A stretch of DNA of 64,000 bases, from NCBI RefSeq assembly GCF_003611035.1, contig NZ_CP030033.1, forward strand, positions 3,596,001 to 3,660,000. Reading direction: 5' to 3'. The DNA comes from Cryobacterium soli (GTDB lineage: Bacteria; Actinomycetota; Actinomycetes; Actinomycetales; Microbacteriaceae). Below are positions 1 through 8,614 of this stretch, piece by piece (positions within the stretch are counted from its first letter, which is position 1; the number at the start of each line of letters is the position of its first letter). The notes under the pieces are model-generated. The model was not told the DNA's origin. It worked only from the letters and a program-made list of their open reading frames with translations, and did not search any database. A program made the position numbers and the translations under genes.

Positions 1-164
1 TCGATCAGCAGTTGGGGGGAGCGCCGACCCGAGCGGGCGTCGAGCAGGGCCTGCTCGTTGAACGGGCGGTAGCCATCCGTGTGCGAGCTCGCGTCGGCGA
101 CGTCGTGGAACCGGGCCGCGAAGGCCGTGTCGGAGAGGTCAGGAGCCGACAGAGTGTGCGACAC
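1..164 (-). CDS. mshD: Mycothiol synthase MshD, N-terminal fragment (cut by window edge)
   Basis: Only about 54 N-terminal codons lie in the window, read from a GTG at 164 towards base 1. The peptide contains a short stretch ending in [13 protein letters not shown], which resembles the start of the first GNAT domain of MshD. MshD acetylates Cys-GlcN-Ins to finish mycothiol in the actinobacterial cytoplasm. The start overlaps the end of the upstream glnR-like gene by 26 bases, so the two are probably co-transcribed; glnR followed by mshD is a known actinobacterial order. The identification leans mainly on that neighbour. A different GNAT acetyltransferase is possible. Confidence 0.6.
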   Translation of the reverse strand, partial: MSHTLSAPDLSDTAFAARFHDVADASSHTDGYRPFNEQALLDARSGRRSPQLLI

Positions 165-831
165 GTTCGCCGTCCTCTTCGTAGACGTTGAAGCGGTAGC
201 CCACGTTGCGCACGGTGCCGATCAGGGATTCCTGGTCGCCGAGCTTGGCACGCAGGCGCCGCACGTGTACGTCGACGGTGCGGGTGCCGCCGAAGTAGTC
301 GTAGCCCCAGACCTCGCTGAGCAGCTGCTCGCGGGTGAACACCCGGGACGGGTGCGCGGCCAGGAAGCGCAGCAGCTCGAACTCCTTATACGTGAGGTCG
401 AGCGGTTTGCCGTGTACCTTGGCCGAGTAGCTGGCCTCGTCGATGACGACGCCGGCGGCGCGGATGGTGGGGGAGGGCTCGTTGTGCGGTGTGCGCCCGG
501 CGGCCAGGCGGATGCGCGCATCCACCTCGGCGGGACCGGCCGTGTCGAGCACCACGTCATCCACTCCCCAGTCGGGGCTGACCGCGGTGAGGCCGCCCTC
601 GGTGATCACGAGGAGCAACGGCACGCTGCTTCCGGTGGTGCGCAGGATCTGGCAGAGCGACTTGGCGGCCATCAGATTGGACCGGGCGTCGACCAGGATC
701 AGGTCGGAATCGGGCGCGGTGATGAGCTGATCCGGCTGTGCCGGAATGAGTCGTGTGCTGTGCGACAGCAACGCCAGGGCTGGAAGAACTTCGTCGTTCA
801 TAGCCGAGGTTAGGATCAACAGCTGCGCCAC
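139..831 (-). CDS. glnR: GlnR-family atypical OmpR-type response regulator
   Basis: A 230-residue protein from a GTG start. The N-terminal receiver-like domain keeps one conserved aspartate (Asp48 in ILVDAR) but lacks the normal acidic pocket, which is typical of the GlnR branch of orphan regulators. The C-terminal half (about residues 125-220) is a winged helix with the motifs [25 protein letters not shown] and [10 protein letters not shown]. GlnR controls nitrogen assimilation genes such as glnA and amtB in actinobacteria and has no partner kinase; none is seen here either. It is followed by mshD, the order found in mycobacteria. The similarity along the whole length to mycobacterial GlnR makes the call fairly secure. 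Confidence 0.85.
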   Translation of the reverse strand: MAQLLILTSAMNDEVLPALALLSHSTRLIPAQPDQLITAPDSDLILVDARSNLMAAKSLCQILRTTGSSVPLLLVITEGGLTAVSPDWGVDDVVLDTAGPAEVDARIRLAAGRTPHNEPSPTIRAAGVVIDEASYSAKVHGKPLDLTYKEFELLRFLAAHPSRVFTREQLLSEVWGYDYFGGTRTVDVHVRRLRAKLGDQESLIGTVRNVGYRFNVYEEDGERVAHSVGS

Positions 832-889
832 GCAGGTCCTCCAAGTATCGTGCGGCCCATCCTAGCGTGCCACGGAAAGAGACTCGGGC

Positions 890-1168
890 GTGCAGAATGG
901 GACAGTGAGCTGGAAGCGTTTGAGTGTAGTGATGATTTGGCTGGTCGCCGTGGTCTGCGCGGTCCTGACCGGTGTGCTCGTCGCCCCCGAGAATCGGCTG
1001 GTCTGGCTCAGCCTGTCGCTGGCCGGCTGCACCATCCTCACGCTGGCCGCTCAGCTGTCCACCGGGCAGAAGGAGGGCTACGTGCATCGGGTCACCCTCA
1101 GCGTGGTCGGCGCCGTCACGGTCCTGGCCGCGGCCACGGGCGTGTTCGCCTTCTACGGCCTGGTCTGA
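890..1168 (+). CDS. Small two- to three-helix membrane protein, unknown function
   Basis: A 92-residue protein from GTG 890; an in-frame GTG at 905 is an equally possible start. Hydrophobic segments lie at about residues 11-32, 38-54 and 68-90, separated by short polar loops (a basic/acidic stretch GQKEGYVHR sits between the second and third). No known domain is recognised. It is divergent from glnR with only about 58 bases between them. Codon use and strong third-position GC look native. Likely an actinobacterial inner-membrane protein of unknown role. Confidence 0.6.
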   Translation: MQNGTVSWKRLSVVMIWLVAVVCAVLTGVLVAPENRLVWLSLSLAGCTILTLAAQLSTGQKEGYVHRVTLSVVGAVTVLAAATGVFAFYGLV

Positions 1169-1324
1169 CCCGCCCCACCCGCCGCATCCGGCGTTTGGTC
1201 CCAGGGTCGCACCCCTGCGGTGATCGAGCCTGTCGAGATCCGCTCAGGCCACGCAGGCGTCGCACCAGAGCGACTCTCCGCCCGATTCGGGCCTGCCGCG
1301 CCCGCCAGAGGATAGAGTTGGGGC

Positions 1325-1438
1325 ATGTCAACGCTCGCACTCGAAATCCTGTTCCTGGGCCTCCTCGCGCTGGCCAGCCTGTCGATCGCCTGGGTCTCCG
1401 GCGTCGTGCTGTTCAAGCTCTTCCGCGGCCAGCGGTAA
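1325..1438 (+). CDS. 37-residue single-pass membrane peptide
   Basis: Starts at ATG 1325 with a -10-like TAGAGT at 1313-1318, six bases upstream, as for a leaderless mRNA. The product is almost one transmembrane helix (about residues 3-30, rich in Leu/Ala/Val) with a basic C-terminus FKLFRGQR. The stop is one base before the GTG of the nitrobindin-like gene, so the two are probably one transcript. No function is known. The promoter spacing, tight coupling and clean membrane topology support a real gene. Confidence 0.55.
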   Translation: MSTLALEILFLGLLALASLSIAWVSGVVLFKLFRGQR

Positions 1439-1439
1439 C

Positions 1440-2105
1440 GTGTACGAACTTCCGGTCGGCTTGCCGTCCGAGCTCGTTCCCCTGTCATGGTTGATCGGGG
1501 TCTGGGAAGGTTCGGGAATCCTCGACTACACGGTCGACGGCGAAACCGTCACCCGCGAGTTCGGGCAGCGCATCAGCTTCAGCCATGACGGCCTGCCGCA
1601 CCTCAACTACAGCTCCTACACCTGGCTCGAGCCCGAGATCCCGGCGCCGGATGCCTCCGCGCCCGCCTCGGGAGGCGCCGCCGGTGAGCCCGCAACAGCC
1701 CCGACCCCGATCCCGCTGGTGACCGAGACCGGGTACTGGCGGCTCAGCCGTCCGCAGCAAGCCGGCGACGCCGGCCCGGGCCTGCTCCCCGGCGTGGGTG
1801 CCGCCCCGTTCCAGACGGCCGAGGCGGTGGAGACCCTGCGGAACGCCGACGGTGGCTTCGATATCGAGGTGAGCCTCGTGCACCCCGGCGGAATCCTGGA
1901 GCTCTACCTCGGCCAGGTGAAAGGTCCCCGGATCGACCTCGCCACCGACGCGATCGTGCAGACCAGCGGCGCCAAGCCGTACGCGGCCGCGACCCGGCTC
2001 TACGGGCTGGTCGACAGCCATCTGCTCTGGGCGTGGGACATCGCCGCGCTCGGCCAGGATCTGCGCACGCACGCCTCCGGCCGGCTCAGCCGGGCCTCCT
2101 CTTAG
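1440..2105 (+). CDS. Nitrobindin-like heme-binding FABP-family protein
   Basis: A 221-residue protein starting at GTG 1440 directly after the small membrane peptide. It shows the nitrobindin signature GxWxGxG (GVWEGSG, about residues 21-27) and a C-terminal His in the THASGRLSR segment, the position of the axial heme ligand in this family. Nitrobindins are all-beta barrels that bind ferric heme and act on NO or peroxynitrite. An Ala/Pro-rich loop at about residues 60-80 interrupts the barrel and is longer than in typical members. Mycobacterial Rv0813c is the family example. It converges with the next gene, overlapping it by four bases. Confidence 0.85.
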   Translation: MYELPVGLPSELVPLSWLIGVWEGSGILDYTVDGETVTREFGQRISFSHDGLPHLNYSSYTWLEPEIPAPDASAPASGGAAGEPATAPTPIPLVTETGYWRLSRPQQAGDAGPGLLPGVGAAPFQTAEAVETLRNADGGFDIEVSLVHPGGILELYLGQVKGPRIDLATDAIVQTSGAKPYAAATRLYGLVDSHLLWAWDIAALGQDLRTHASGRLSRASS

Positions 2106-2761
2106 GCGGAATCCCAGGCCGGTCCGGGCGTGCCGGGTGTCGGCCGCACCGTGATGATGCGCACCCGGCTCAGGCCGAACACCGCCGCGCCCGCGGCGAT
2201 GAAGGCCACTGCGATCAGCAGCACGTAGCCGAAGACCGAGCCGTACCCCATGGTCGGGCTCAGGAACGGGTACGGCACCCAGCCGTCCGTCGCCCCGCGC
2301 AGGAGCACCACGGCGGTCCAGAGCACCGGGTAGACCAGCACCGTCCAGAGCCGCCGCCACGGCTGCGCGCCCCGGTCGGCCACGAGCAGCCAGTCCACCA
2401 GGCAGTACAGCGGGAACACCACGTGCAGCATGGTGTTCGCCCACGGCAGCGTGACCCCGCCGGTGAGGCCGGTCAGCAGGGTGTTGTAGACGAGTCCGAC
2501 CACGATCATGTACGCCGTGGTCGCCGCCCGGGCCAGTTCCAGGCCGGGGGACACCCGTCGGCCCCGCAGGCCGAGCACGGCGGTGACGCCCAGTACGACG
2601 GCGGCGAGGAGGTTGCCCTGGATGGTGAAGAAGCCGAAGAAGTTGAACGGGTTCACCGTGCCGCGCCCGGCCGTGTCCAGGAACGTGGCGGTCACCGCCA
2701 CCACCGTGATCAGCGTCGCGACCAGGCGGAGGGCAGCGACGTAACGGGCGGGAAGTGTCAT
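2102..2761 (-). CDS. Pr6Pr-family (FAR-17a/AIG1-like) six-helix membrane protein
   Basis: A 219-residue integral membrane protein, start ATG at 2761 (MTLPARYVAAL). Six hydrophobic helices are visible. The motifs NPFNFFGFFTIQGNL in the second-helix region and MLHVVFPLYCLVDWLL further on are typical of the Pr6Pr / FAR-17a/AIG1-like family. Related eukaryotic proteins hydrolyse fatty acid esters of hydroxy fatty acids, but bacterial function is unknown. Its stop overlaps the convergent nitrobindin-like gene. An upstream extension would lack the membrane topology, so the internal ATG is preferred. Confidence 0.75.
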   Translation of the reverse strand: MTLPARYVAALRLVATLITVVAVTATFLDTAGRGTVNPFNFFGFFTIQGNLLAAVVLGVTAVLGLRGRRVSPGLELARAATTAYMIVVGLVYNTLLTGLTGGVTLPWANTMLHVVFPLYCLVDWLLVADRGAQPWRRLWTVLVYPVLWTAVVLLRGATDGWVPYPFLSPTMGYGSVFGYVLLIAVAFIAAGAAVFGLSRVRIITVRPTPGTPGPAWDSA

Positions 2762-2938
2762 CGGCGACTTTCGCTGTCTCACGGGTTCCGGCCGCCGGGT
2801 GGGAATACCCGATGCCGCACAGTCCGTTGGGTTAGCATATGGGCCTCGTGTTCCCGCTGTCGACCCTCCCGCATCGAGGCGACGGATCGAGTGCCCGCCA
2901 CCCAACGCCGTTGTAGACGCCGTTACGAAGGAGACCCG

Positions 2939-4120
2939 ATGAGCACCGTCGCCCCGTCCGTACCCGCCGCCGCCTCACCGCTGCTGAGCCTGGACGGTGC
3001 CGTCGGAGCCGAGGGCATCGACGCCGGCGTGGCCGCGCACTACGGCGGACCGAACGCCGAACAGCGCCGGCTGTTGGGCGGCACTGCCGTCGTCGACCTG
3101 TCCCACCGCGGGGTGCTCTCCATCTCCGGCCCCGACCGGCTCACCTGGCTGAACTCCATGTCCAGCCAGGAGCTGCGCGGGCTCACCCCCGGCCAGTCCA
3201 CCGAGACTCTGCTGCTCGACCCATCCGGGCACCTCGAGTACGCCATCGCGCTCATCGACGACGGCGTGGAGAGCTGGCTGCTCATCGAGGCCGCCGAGCT
3301 GCCCGGCCTGCACGCCTGGCTCGACCGGATGCGCTTCACCCTGCGGGTGCAGGTCGTCGACCACACCCCCGCCTACGCCACCATCGGCACCATGGCCGCC
3401 GACCCGGCCGCCGTGGCGCTCACCCCCGCGAGCCCGAACGGGGTGCCGCTCGTCTGGCACGACCCCTGGAACGCCGTGACCCCGGGCGGCTGGCAGTACG
3501 CCGCCGAGACCGCCCACCCCGGCGCGGCCTGGCAGTGGAGCGAGGTGCTCATCGACCGGTCGGAGTTGCCCGCCCTCCGCGACGCCGTGGCGGCCGGTAC
3601 CGTGGCCGCCGCCGGTCTGCTGGCCCTGGAGGCGCTGCGCATCGCCGCCTGGCGGCCGCGCGGTGCCCTCGACGCCGACGAGCGCACCATCCCGCACGAA
3701 CTGGACTGGCTGCGCACCGCCGTGCACCTCAACAAGGGCTGCTACCGCGGCCAGGAGACCATCGCCAAGGTGCACAACCTCGGCCACCCGCCCCGCCGGC
3801 TGGTGCTGCTGCACCTCGACGGCTCCGACTCCGTGCTTCCCGCCCACGGCGACGAGGTGCAGGGCGACCGGTTCGTCGCCGGCGGCGAGCCCGACCGTCG
3901 CACCGTGGGCACCATCACCTCCAGCGCCATCCACTACGAGCTCGGTCCGATCGCGCTCGCCGTGATCAAGCGCACCGTGCCCGGCTCGGTGACGTTGCAC
4001 GTGCTCTCGCAGGGCCTCTCGATCACCGCCAGCCAGGAGGTCATCGTGCCCGAATCGGCCGGCTCCGTCGCCGAGATTCCCCGGCTGCCCCGGCTGGGCG
4101 TGCGGGCACCCCGCGGCTGA
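2939..4120 (+). CDS. ygfZ: Folate-binding protein YgfZ (iron-sulfur cluster maintenance)
   Basis: A 393-residue GcvT-fold protein, start ATG 2939 preceded by the Shine-Dalgarno AAGGAG. The family signature K-G-C-Y-x-G-Q-E is present in NKGCYRGQETIAKVH. YgfZ uses tetrahydrofolate to support assembly or repair of Fe-S enzymes, including the tRNA-modifying MiaB in E. coli. The aminomethyltransferase-like N-terminal domain (about residues 20-260) is followed by the C-terminal barrel. Length is near that of other actinobacterial members. The gene stands alone between the divergent Pr6Pr gene and gpmA. Confidence 0.9.
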   Translation: MSTVAPSVPAAASPLLSLDGAVGAEGIDAGVAAHYGGPNAEQRRLLGGTAVVDLSHRGVLSISGPDRLTWLNSMSSQELRGLTPGQSTETLLLDPSGHLEYAIALIDDGVESWLLIEAAELPGLHAWLDRMRFTLRVQVVDHTPAYATIGTMAADPAAVALTPASPNGVPLVWHDPWNAVTPGGWQYAAETAHPGAAWQWSEVLIDRSELPALRDAVAAGTVAAAGLLALEALRIAAWRPRGALDADERTIPHELDWLRTAVHLNKGCYRGQETIAKVHNLGHPPRRLVLLHLDGSDSVLPAHGDEVQGDRFVAGGEPDRRTVGTITSSAIHYELGPIALAVIKRTVPGSVTLHVLSQGLSITASQEVIVPESAGSVAEIPRLPRLGVRAPRG

Positions 4121-4196
4121 GCGGGCTGCATCCGGCAGGACTTTCGTCACGCCGCCGGGTGCGGCAGGGCGGCGGACCGCTCGCTAGAGTTGGAAC

Positions 4197-4946
4197 ATGT
4201 CTGCTCCTTATACCCTCATCCTCCTCCGCCACGGCAACAGCACCTGGAACCAGCAAAACCTCTTCACCGGTTGGGTGGATGTGCGTCTGAGCGACCAGGG
4301 CCGGGCCGAAGCGCTGCGCGCCGGCGAACTGCTGGCCGAGTCGGGCCTGCTGCCCGACATCCTGCACACCTCGCGCCTCACCCGCGCCATCCAGACCGCC
4401 GACATCGCCCTCGAAGAGGCCGACCGCCTGTGGATCGACGTCAAGCGCTCCTGGCGCCTCAACGAGCGTCACTACGGCGCCCTGCAGGGCCTGGACAAGG
4501 CCGAGACCCTGGCCAAGTACGGCCCAGAGCAGTTCCAGACCTGGCGTCGTTCGTTCGACGTGCCGCCGCCCCTGCTCGACGACTCCTCCGAGTGGTCCCA
4601 GGTGGGCGACGCCCGTTACGCCGACCTCGGCGACGACGTGCCCCGCACCGAGAGCCTCAAGGACGTCATCGCACGGATGCTGCCCTACTGGGAGTCCGAC
4701 ATCGCCGCTGACCTCCGCACCGGCAAGACCGTTCTCGTCACCGCGCACGGCAACTCGCTGCGCGCGCTGGTCAAGCACCTCGATGGCATCTCCGACGCCG
4801 ACATCGCCGAGCTGAACATCCCCACCGGCATCCCGCTGGTCTACCGTCTCGACGAAGACCTCAAGCCCATCGGTGCGGGCGAGTACCTCGACCCCGCCGC
4901 CGCAGCGGCCGGCGCCGCAGCGGTCGCCGCGCAGGGCAAGAAGTAA
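4197..4946 (+). CDS. gpmA: 2,3-bisphosphoglycerate-dependent phosphoglycerate mutase
   Basis: A 249-residue dPGM. The catalytic phospho-histidine lies in [10 protein letters not shown] near residue 11, the second active-site His in [10 protein letters not shown], and the family motifs [13 protein letters not shown] and [15 protein letters not shown] are intact. It interconverts 3- and 2-phosphoglycerate in glycolysis and gluconeogenesis. The C-terminus has an extra Ala-rich tail. No Shine-Dalgarno is visible; a TAGAGT -10 box at 4185-4190 ends six bases before the ATG, suggesting a leaderless transcript. The neighbours phoU and senX3-regX3 match the mycobacterial gpm1-senX3-regX3 order. A strong terminator follows. 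Confidence 0.95.
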   Translation: MSAPYTLILLRHGNSTWNQQNLFTGWVDVRLSDQGRAEALRAGELLAESGLLPDILHTSRLTRAIQTADIALEEADRLWIDVKRSWRLNERHYGALQGLDKAETLAKYGPEQFQTWRRSFDVPPPLLDDSSEWSQVGDARYADLGDDVPRTESLKDVIARMLPYWESDIAADLRTGKTVLVTAHGNSLRALVKHLDGISDADIAELNIPTGIPLVYRLDEDLKPIGAGEYLDPAAAAAGAAAVAAQGKK

Positions 4947-4962
4947 CCCCAGCCCTCACAAG

Positions 4963-4992
4963 AAAAGCCCCCGTCGCAAGACGGGGGCTTTT
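4963..4992. terminator. Bidirectional rho-independent terminator
   Basis: A perfect 13-bp stem (AAAAGCCCCCGTC with its complement) closes a GCAA tetraloop, with A-tract and T-tract on the two sides. It lies between the convergent gpmA and phoU genes and can serve both. Confidence 0.9.
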
Positions 4993-5033
4993 GTCGGTGA
5001 TCGAGCCGAACCGGTGATCGAGCTTGTCGAGAT

Positions 5034-5696
5034 TTACGCCTCGGCCACCGCGGGCTGGTGCCAGTCGCCGGTGCCCAGGTACTGAACCTTCTTGGCGATC
5101 GACACCGCGTGGTCGGCGAACCGTTCGTGGTAGCGGCTGGCGAGGGTGGCGTCGACGGTGTCGGCGGCCTGGCCCTTCCAGGTCTCTCCGAGCACGGCGT
5201 CGAACACACTCAGGTGCAGCGCATCCACCTTGTCGTCCTCGTTGCGGATCGCCTCGGCCAGCTGCATGTCCTCGGTGGTGAGCAGCTCGGCGAGCATCTT
5301 CGCGATCTTCACGTCGAGCGCGCCCATCTCGGCGAACGTCGGGCGCAGGCTCTTGGGGATCACCTTGTCGGGGAACCGGTACCTGGCCAGCTGGGAGATG
5401 TGCGTGGACATGTCGCCCATCCGCTCGAGCGAGGCGCTGATGCGCAGGGCGCTCACCACGATGCGCAGGTCCCGGGCGACCGGCTGCTGACGGGCGAGGA
5501 TGGTGATGGCCAGCTCATCGAGTTCGACGGTGAGCGCGTCGATCTTGTCGTCGTCGGCGATGACCTCTTCGGCCAACGCCACATCGGACTTGTTGAAAGC
5601 GTGGGTGGCCTTCTCGATCGAGATGGCCACGAGGCGCGCGATCTCGGCGAGACGATCCTGCACCTCGGCGAGCTCTTGCTGAAATACTTCACGCAT
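5034..5696 (-). CDS. phoU: Phosphate signalling protein PhoU
   Basis: A 220-residue protein, start ATG at 5696 (MREVFQQELAEVQ), made of two PhoU helical repeats with acidic metal-binding motifs (EEVIADDDKID in repeat one and EAIRNEDDKVD in repeat two). PhoU links the Pst phosphate transporter to the PhoR/SenX3 kinase and represses the Pho response when phosphate is plentiful. It is divergent from senX3-regX3 across about 184 bases, which fits that role. Length is normal for the family. The ATG is favoured by the conserved family N-terminus and an AGGACC element upstream. Confidence 0.93.
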   Translation of the reverse strand: MREVFQQELAEVQDRLAEIARLVAISIEKATHAFNKSDVALAEEVIADDDKIDALTVELDELAITILARQQPVARDLRIVVSALRISASLERMGDMSTHISQLARYRFPDKVIPKSLRPTFAEMGALDVKIAKMLAELLTTEDMQLAEAIRNEDDKVDALHLSVFDAVLGETWKGQAADTVDATLASRYHERFADHAVSIAKKVQYLGTGDWHQPAVAEA

Positions 5697-5880
5697 GTGT
5701 TTGTGTGGTCCTTCCTGGTCGCGCCAAAGCGCGCGAACGCATGAGACCCGCCTGGCCCCCGGCCAATACTGGCGAACGTAGGTTAACGGCAGGTGCCGCA
5801 CGATTGAACAGTTCCTAAAGTAGCGTGTGCTCACCCTTGCTGCTGCGAAAGCCCTGTGCAAGAGTCACTAATCTGGTGAA

Positions 5881-7035
5881 ATGGAATCGACGTGGCTCGT
5901 GTTGCTGTCCCTGGCACTGGGCCTCACCGTCGGTGGAGGGTTCGTGACTCTCCTCAATGTGGCCGAGCGGCACGGCAAACGGGCCGCCGAAGTGGTCAAC
6001 CCCGCCGTGCCGGACGGCATCGACCAGGTTCTCGACGCCCTCGACAGCGCCGGCGTGGTGCTCGACCCGTCCAACAACGTCATCAAGACCTCTCCGGGCG
6101 CGCTGGCCATGGGCATCGTGGTGAACCAGCAACTGGCCCATCCTGAGCTCCTCGAACTGGCCCGCGGCGTGCGCCGCACGGGCGAATCGGTGTCGGAAGA
6201 CCTCGTACTCTCCCGCGGCCCGTTCGGCGACGCGAGCATGCACCTCAGGGTGCGCCTGGCCCGGCTGGGCTCCCGGTACGTGCTGCTGCTGGCCGAGGAC
6301 CGCACCGAGGCGTTCCGGCTCGACGAGGTTCGCCGCGACTTCGTGGCCAACATCAGCCATGAGCTGAAGACCCCGATCGCCGCGGTGGGTCTGCTCGCCG
6401 AGGCCCTTGGACATGCGGCGGACGAGCCCGTGCAGGTGCGCCGCTTCGCCGACCGGCTCACGACAGAGGCGGGCCGGCTGGCCAGGCTCACCCAGGAGAT
6501 CATCGAACTGTCCCGGCTGCAGGCCCAGGATGCGCTGCGGCAGCCCGAGCTGCTCGACATCGACGACATCGTGGCCGCGGGCGTCGACCAGAACCGGGTC
6601 GTGGCCGACGCCGACCGCATCACCATCGCGGTGGGCAAGAAGTGCCGCGCCCAGGTGTACGGCGACGAACGCCTGCTCGTGATGGCCGTGCACAACCTCG
6701 TGGCCAACGCCGTGCACTACTCGACTCCCGGTTCCCGGGTCGGTGTGGGCGCCCGTGTCACCGATGGCGTGATCGAGGTCACCGTGACCGACCAGGGCGT
6801 CGGTATCCCGGAGAGCGACCTCGACCGTATCTTCGAACGGTTCTTCCGCGTCGACCAGGCCCGCTCCCGCAACACCGGCGGAACCGGGCTGGGCCTGTCC
6901 ATCGTCAAGCACGTCGTGCAGATCCACGGCGGTGACATCCGCGTCTGGTCCCAACCCGGCAGCGGCTCGACCTTCACCATCCGCCTCCCCGAGGCCACCC
7001 ACCCCGCTACAGCGGCGACAGGAGACACCCCATGA
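5881..7035 (+). CDS. senX3: Phosphate-sensing sensor histidine kinase SenX3/PhoR
   Basis: A 384-residue kinase. One N-terminal membrane helix (residues 4-26) is followed by a PAS-like region (about 45-140), the DHp domain with phospho-acceptor His160 in NISHELKTP, and the HATPase domain with the N-box NLVANAVHYS, the G1 box DQGVGIPE and the G2 box GTGLGLS. It phosphorylates RegX3 under phosphate starvation. Start ATG 5881 has a TAATCT -10 box at 5869-5874, six bases upstream, so the mRNA is probably leaderless. The stop overlaps the regX3 start (ATGA). Confidence 0.93.
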   Translation: MESTWLVLLSLALGLTVGGGFVTLLNVAERHGKRAAEVVNPAVPDGIDQVLDALDSAGVVLDPSNNVIKTSPGALAMGIVVNQQLAHPELLELARGVRRTGESVSEDLVLSRGPFGDASMHLRVRLARLGSRYVLLLAEDRTEAFRLDEVRRDFVANISHELKTPIAAVGLLAEALGHAADEPVQVRRFADRLTTEAGRLARLTQEIIELSRLQAQDALRQPELLDIDDIVAAGVDQNRVVADADRITIAVGKKCRAQVYGDERLLVMAVHNLVANAVHYSTPGSRVGVGARVTDGVIEVTVTDQGVGIPESDLDRIFERFFRVDQARSRNTGGTGLGLSIVKHVVQIHGGDIRVWSQPGSGSTFTIRLPEATHPATAATGDTP

Positions 7036-7712
7036 CCCGAATCCTTCTTGTTGAAGACGAGCAGGCGCTGAGCGAGCCGCTGAGCTTCCTGCTCGAACGG
7101 GAGGGCTACGAGGTGGCCGTTGCAGAGGACGGCCCGAGCGCCCTGGCCGAGTTCGACCGTGCCGGCGCCGACCTGGTGCTGCTCGACCTGATGCTGCCCG
7201 GCATCCCCGGCACCGAGGTGTGCCGCGAGATCCGCACCCGCTCGGCCGTGCCGATCATCATGCTCACCGCCAAGGACTCCGAGGTGGACATCGTCGTGGG
7301 GCTCGAGCTGGGGGCGGACGACTATGTCACCAAGCCGTACTCGACCCGGGAACTGCTCGCCCGCATCCGCGCCGTGTCGCGTCGGCACACCGACCCGGCC
7401 GACGCCGACGACAGCGTGCTCACCGCCGGCACCGTGCGGATGGACCTGGAGCGGCACACCGTGTCGGTCTCCGGCGCCGTGGTGAACATGCCGCTGAAGG
7501 AGTTCGAGCTGCTCGAGTTCCTGCTCCGCAATGCCGGCCGGGTGCTCACCCGCGGCCAGCTGATCGACCGGGTCTGGGGAACCGACTACTTCGGCGACAC
7601 CAAGACCCTCGACGTGCACATCAAGCGCATCCGTTCGCGCATCGAGGTGACCCCGTCCGAGCCCACGATGCTCGTCACCGTGCGCGGGCTCGGCTACCGC
7701 TTCGAGGCCTGA
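7032..7712 (+). CDS. regX3: Phosphate-response regulator RegX3 (OmpR/PhoB family)
   Basis: A 226-residue response regulator: receiver domain (1-115, phospho-acceptor Asp52 in LLDLMLPG, Lys in TKPYSTREL) and winged-helix DNA-binding domain (about 130-226, with LKEFELLEFLL and VWGTDYFGDTKTLDVH). It is translated from an ATG that overlaps the senX3 stop by four bases, so the pair is translationally coupled. It activates the Pho regulon in actinobacteria. Length and motifs are typical. Two hairpins follow before the convergent lipoprotein gene. Confidence 0.94.
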   Translation: MTRILLVEDEQALSEPLSFLLEREGYEVAVAEDGPSALAEFDRAGADLVLLDLMLPGIPGTEVCREIRTRSAVPIIMLTAKDSEVDIVVGLELGADDYVTKPYSTRELLARIRAVSRRHTDPADADDSVLTAGTVRMDLERHTVSVSGAVVNMPLKEFELLEFLLRNAGRVLTRGQLIDRVWGTDYFGDTKTLDVHIKRIRSRIEVTPSEPTMLVTVRGLGYRFEA

Positions 7713-7748
7713 CCCGCGCAGGCGCCCGCCGCCCCGAGTCGCCGCAAC

Positions 7749-7777
7749 GTCCCCCTTCAGCACGTCGGGAGGGGGAC
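7749..7777 (+). terminator. Hairpin after regX3
   Basis: A GTCCCCC/GGGGGAC stem with a 15-base loop is followed by TTT. It lies 36 bases after the regX3 stop and is a plausible terminator. Confidence 0.5.
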
Positions 7778-7820
7778 TTTCGCGCATCTGGGCCGATGCG
7801 GCCCGGCCGACAGGCGCGAA

Positions 7821-7851
7821 AATGCCCCGTGGCGCACGGCCACGGGGCATT
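7821..7851 (-). terminator. Terminator for the convergent lipoprotein gene
   Basis: A stem AATGCCCCGTGG with its complement around a short loop. On the minus strand it is followed by TTTTCG, which fits termination of the gene ending at 7871. Confidence 0.75.
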
Positions 7852-7870
7852 CTCAGGCAACTCGACGGCG

Positions 7871-8437
7871 CTACTCCGGCGCGGTCGTGGGTTCCGGGGT
7901 CGCGGTGGGGGCATCCGTGGGCGCTTCGGTGACGCCGGGCGTCGACGTCGGCGTCACGGTGGGGGTGGGCGTTGGCACCAGCGTCGAGTACGCGGCGAGC
8001 GTGCCGTCGAGCACGGGGACCAGAAGCTCGGTGCCGGTGAGGTCGCCGTACTGGAAGAACACCGGGAACAGCGAGCCGGCCGAGGCGTTGAGGCTCTGCA
8101 CTCCCACATTCGCGCCACCGGGCACGCCGATCTCGGTCGTGGCGTTGGCGTCGATGGTCACCGTCTCGGTGATCTTCTCGTCGGTGCCCTGGTACTGCAC
8201 GAGCAGATCGATGTCGTCGCTGCCCTTGTTCACGACATGAACGAGCAAGTTGGCGTTCTCACCGTCGTCGGTGAGCAGGATCGCGTTGCGGATGGCGAGG
8301 TCGCCCAGATTGCCGCTCACACCGTCGCTCGCGTCGTAGTGGATGGTCGTCGCCTGGGGAGCGTACAGGTTGCATCCGGTCGTCCCCAACAGGATTCCGG
8401 CCGCCACAACGACGGTTGCCATGGTTCGCGCTCTCAC
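7871..8437 (-). CDS. Secreted lipoprotein with Thr/Pro-rich tail, unknown function
   Basis: A 188-residue protein from GTG 8437. The N-terminus is a lipoprotein signal peptide with lipobox LGTTGC (Cys22), so it is expected on the outer face of the membrane. The middle is a beta-rich domain without recognised family. The last 35 residues are a low-complexity Thr/Pro/Ala repeat (TPTPTVTPTS and similar), a likely wall-spanning linker. It sits between regX3 and carD, divergent from carD. Actinobacteria commonly place a DUF461/DUF4232-type lipoprotein near here, but no specific family is claimed. Confidence 0.75.
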   Translation of the reverse strand: MRARTMATVVVAAGILLGTTGCNLYAPQATTIHYDASDGVSGNLGDLAIRNAILLTDDGENANLLVHVVNKGSDDIDLLVQYQGTDEKITETVTIDANATTEIGVPGGANVGVQSLNASAGSLFPVFFQYGDLTGTELLVPVLDGTLAAYSTLVPTPTPTVTPTSTPGVTEAPTDAPTATPEPTTAPE

Positions 8438-8614
8438 AAGACCTCCACAAGAGTTCAGCGTTCAGCCGAAGTGGCGTGAACGCTGCAGATTTCCGTTGAG
8501 TTTACCTTACGGATGAGTCCCGCCCGGGCGCGTCGGATAGGAAGGCCCGTCGGGCTCTCCGGAGGGGGTCGGAGCGGGGTGGTATCATAGACGTTGCTGA
8601 AGGGATATCAATAC

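Noticed and set aside
139..831. MtrA as identity of the first response regulator
   Set aside because: The receiver pocket is degenerate and the neighbour is mshD, both typical of GlnR; MtrA would have a kinase gene (mtrB) and full acidic pocket.
2033..2938. A much longer N-terminal extension of the YgfZ gene
   Set aside because: The extension is antisense to the Pr6Pr membrane protein, has no domain, and a good ribosome site marks ATG 2939.
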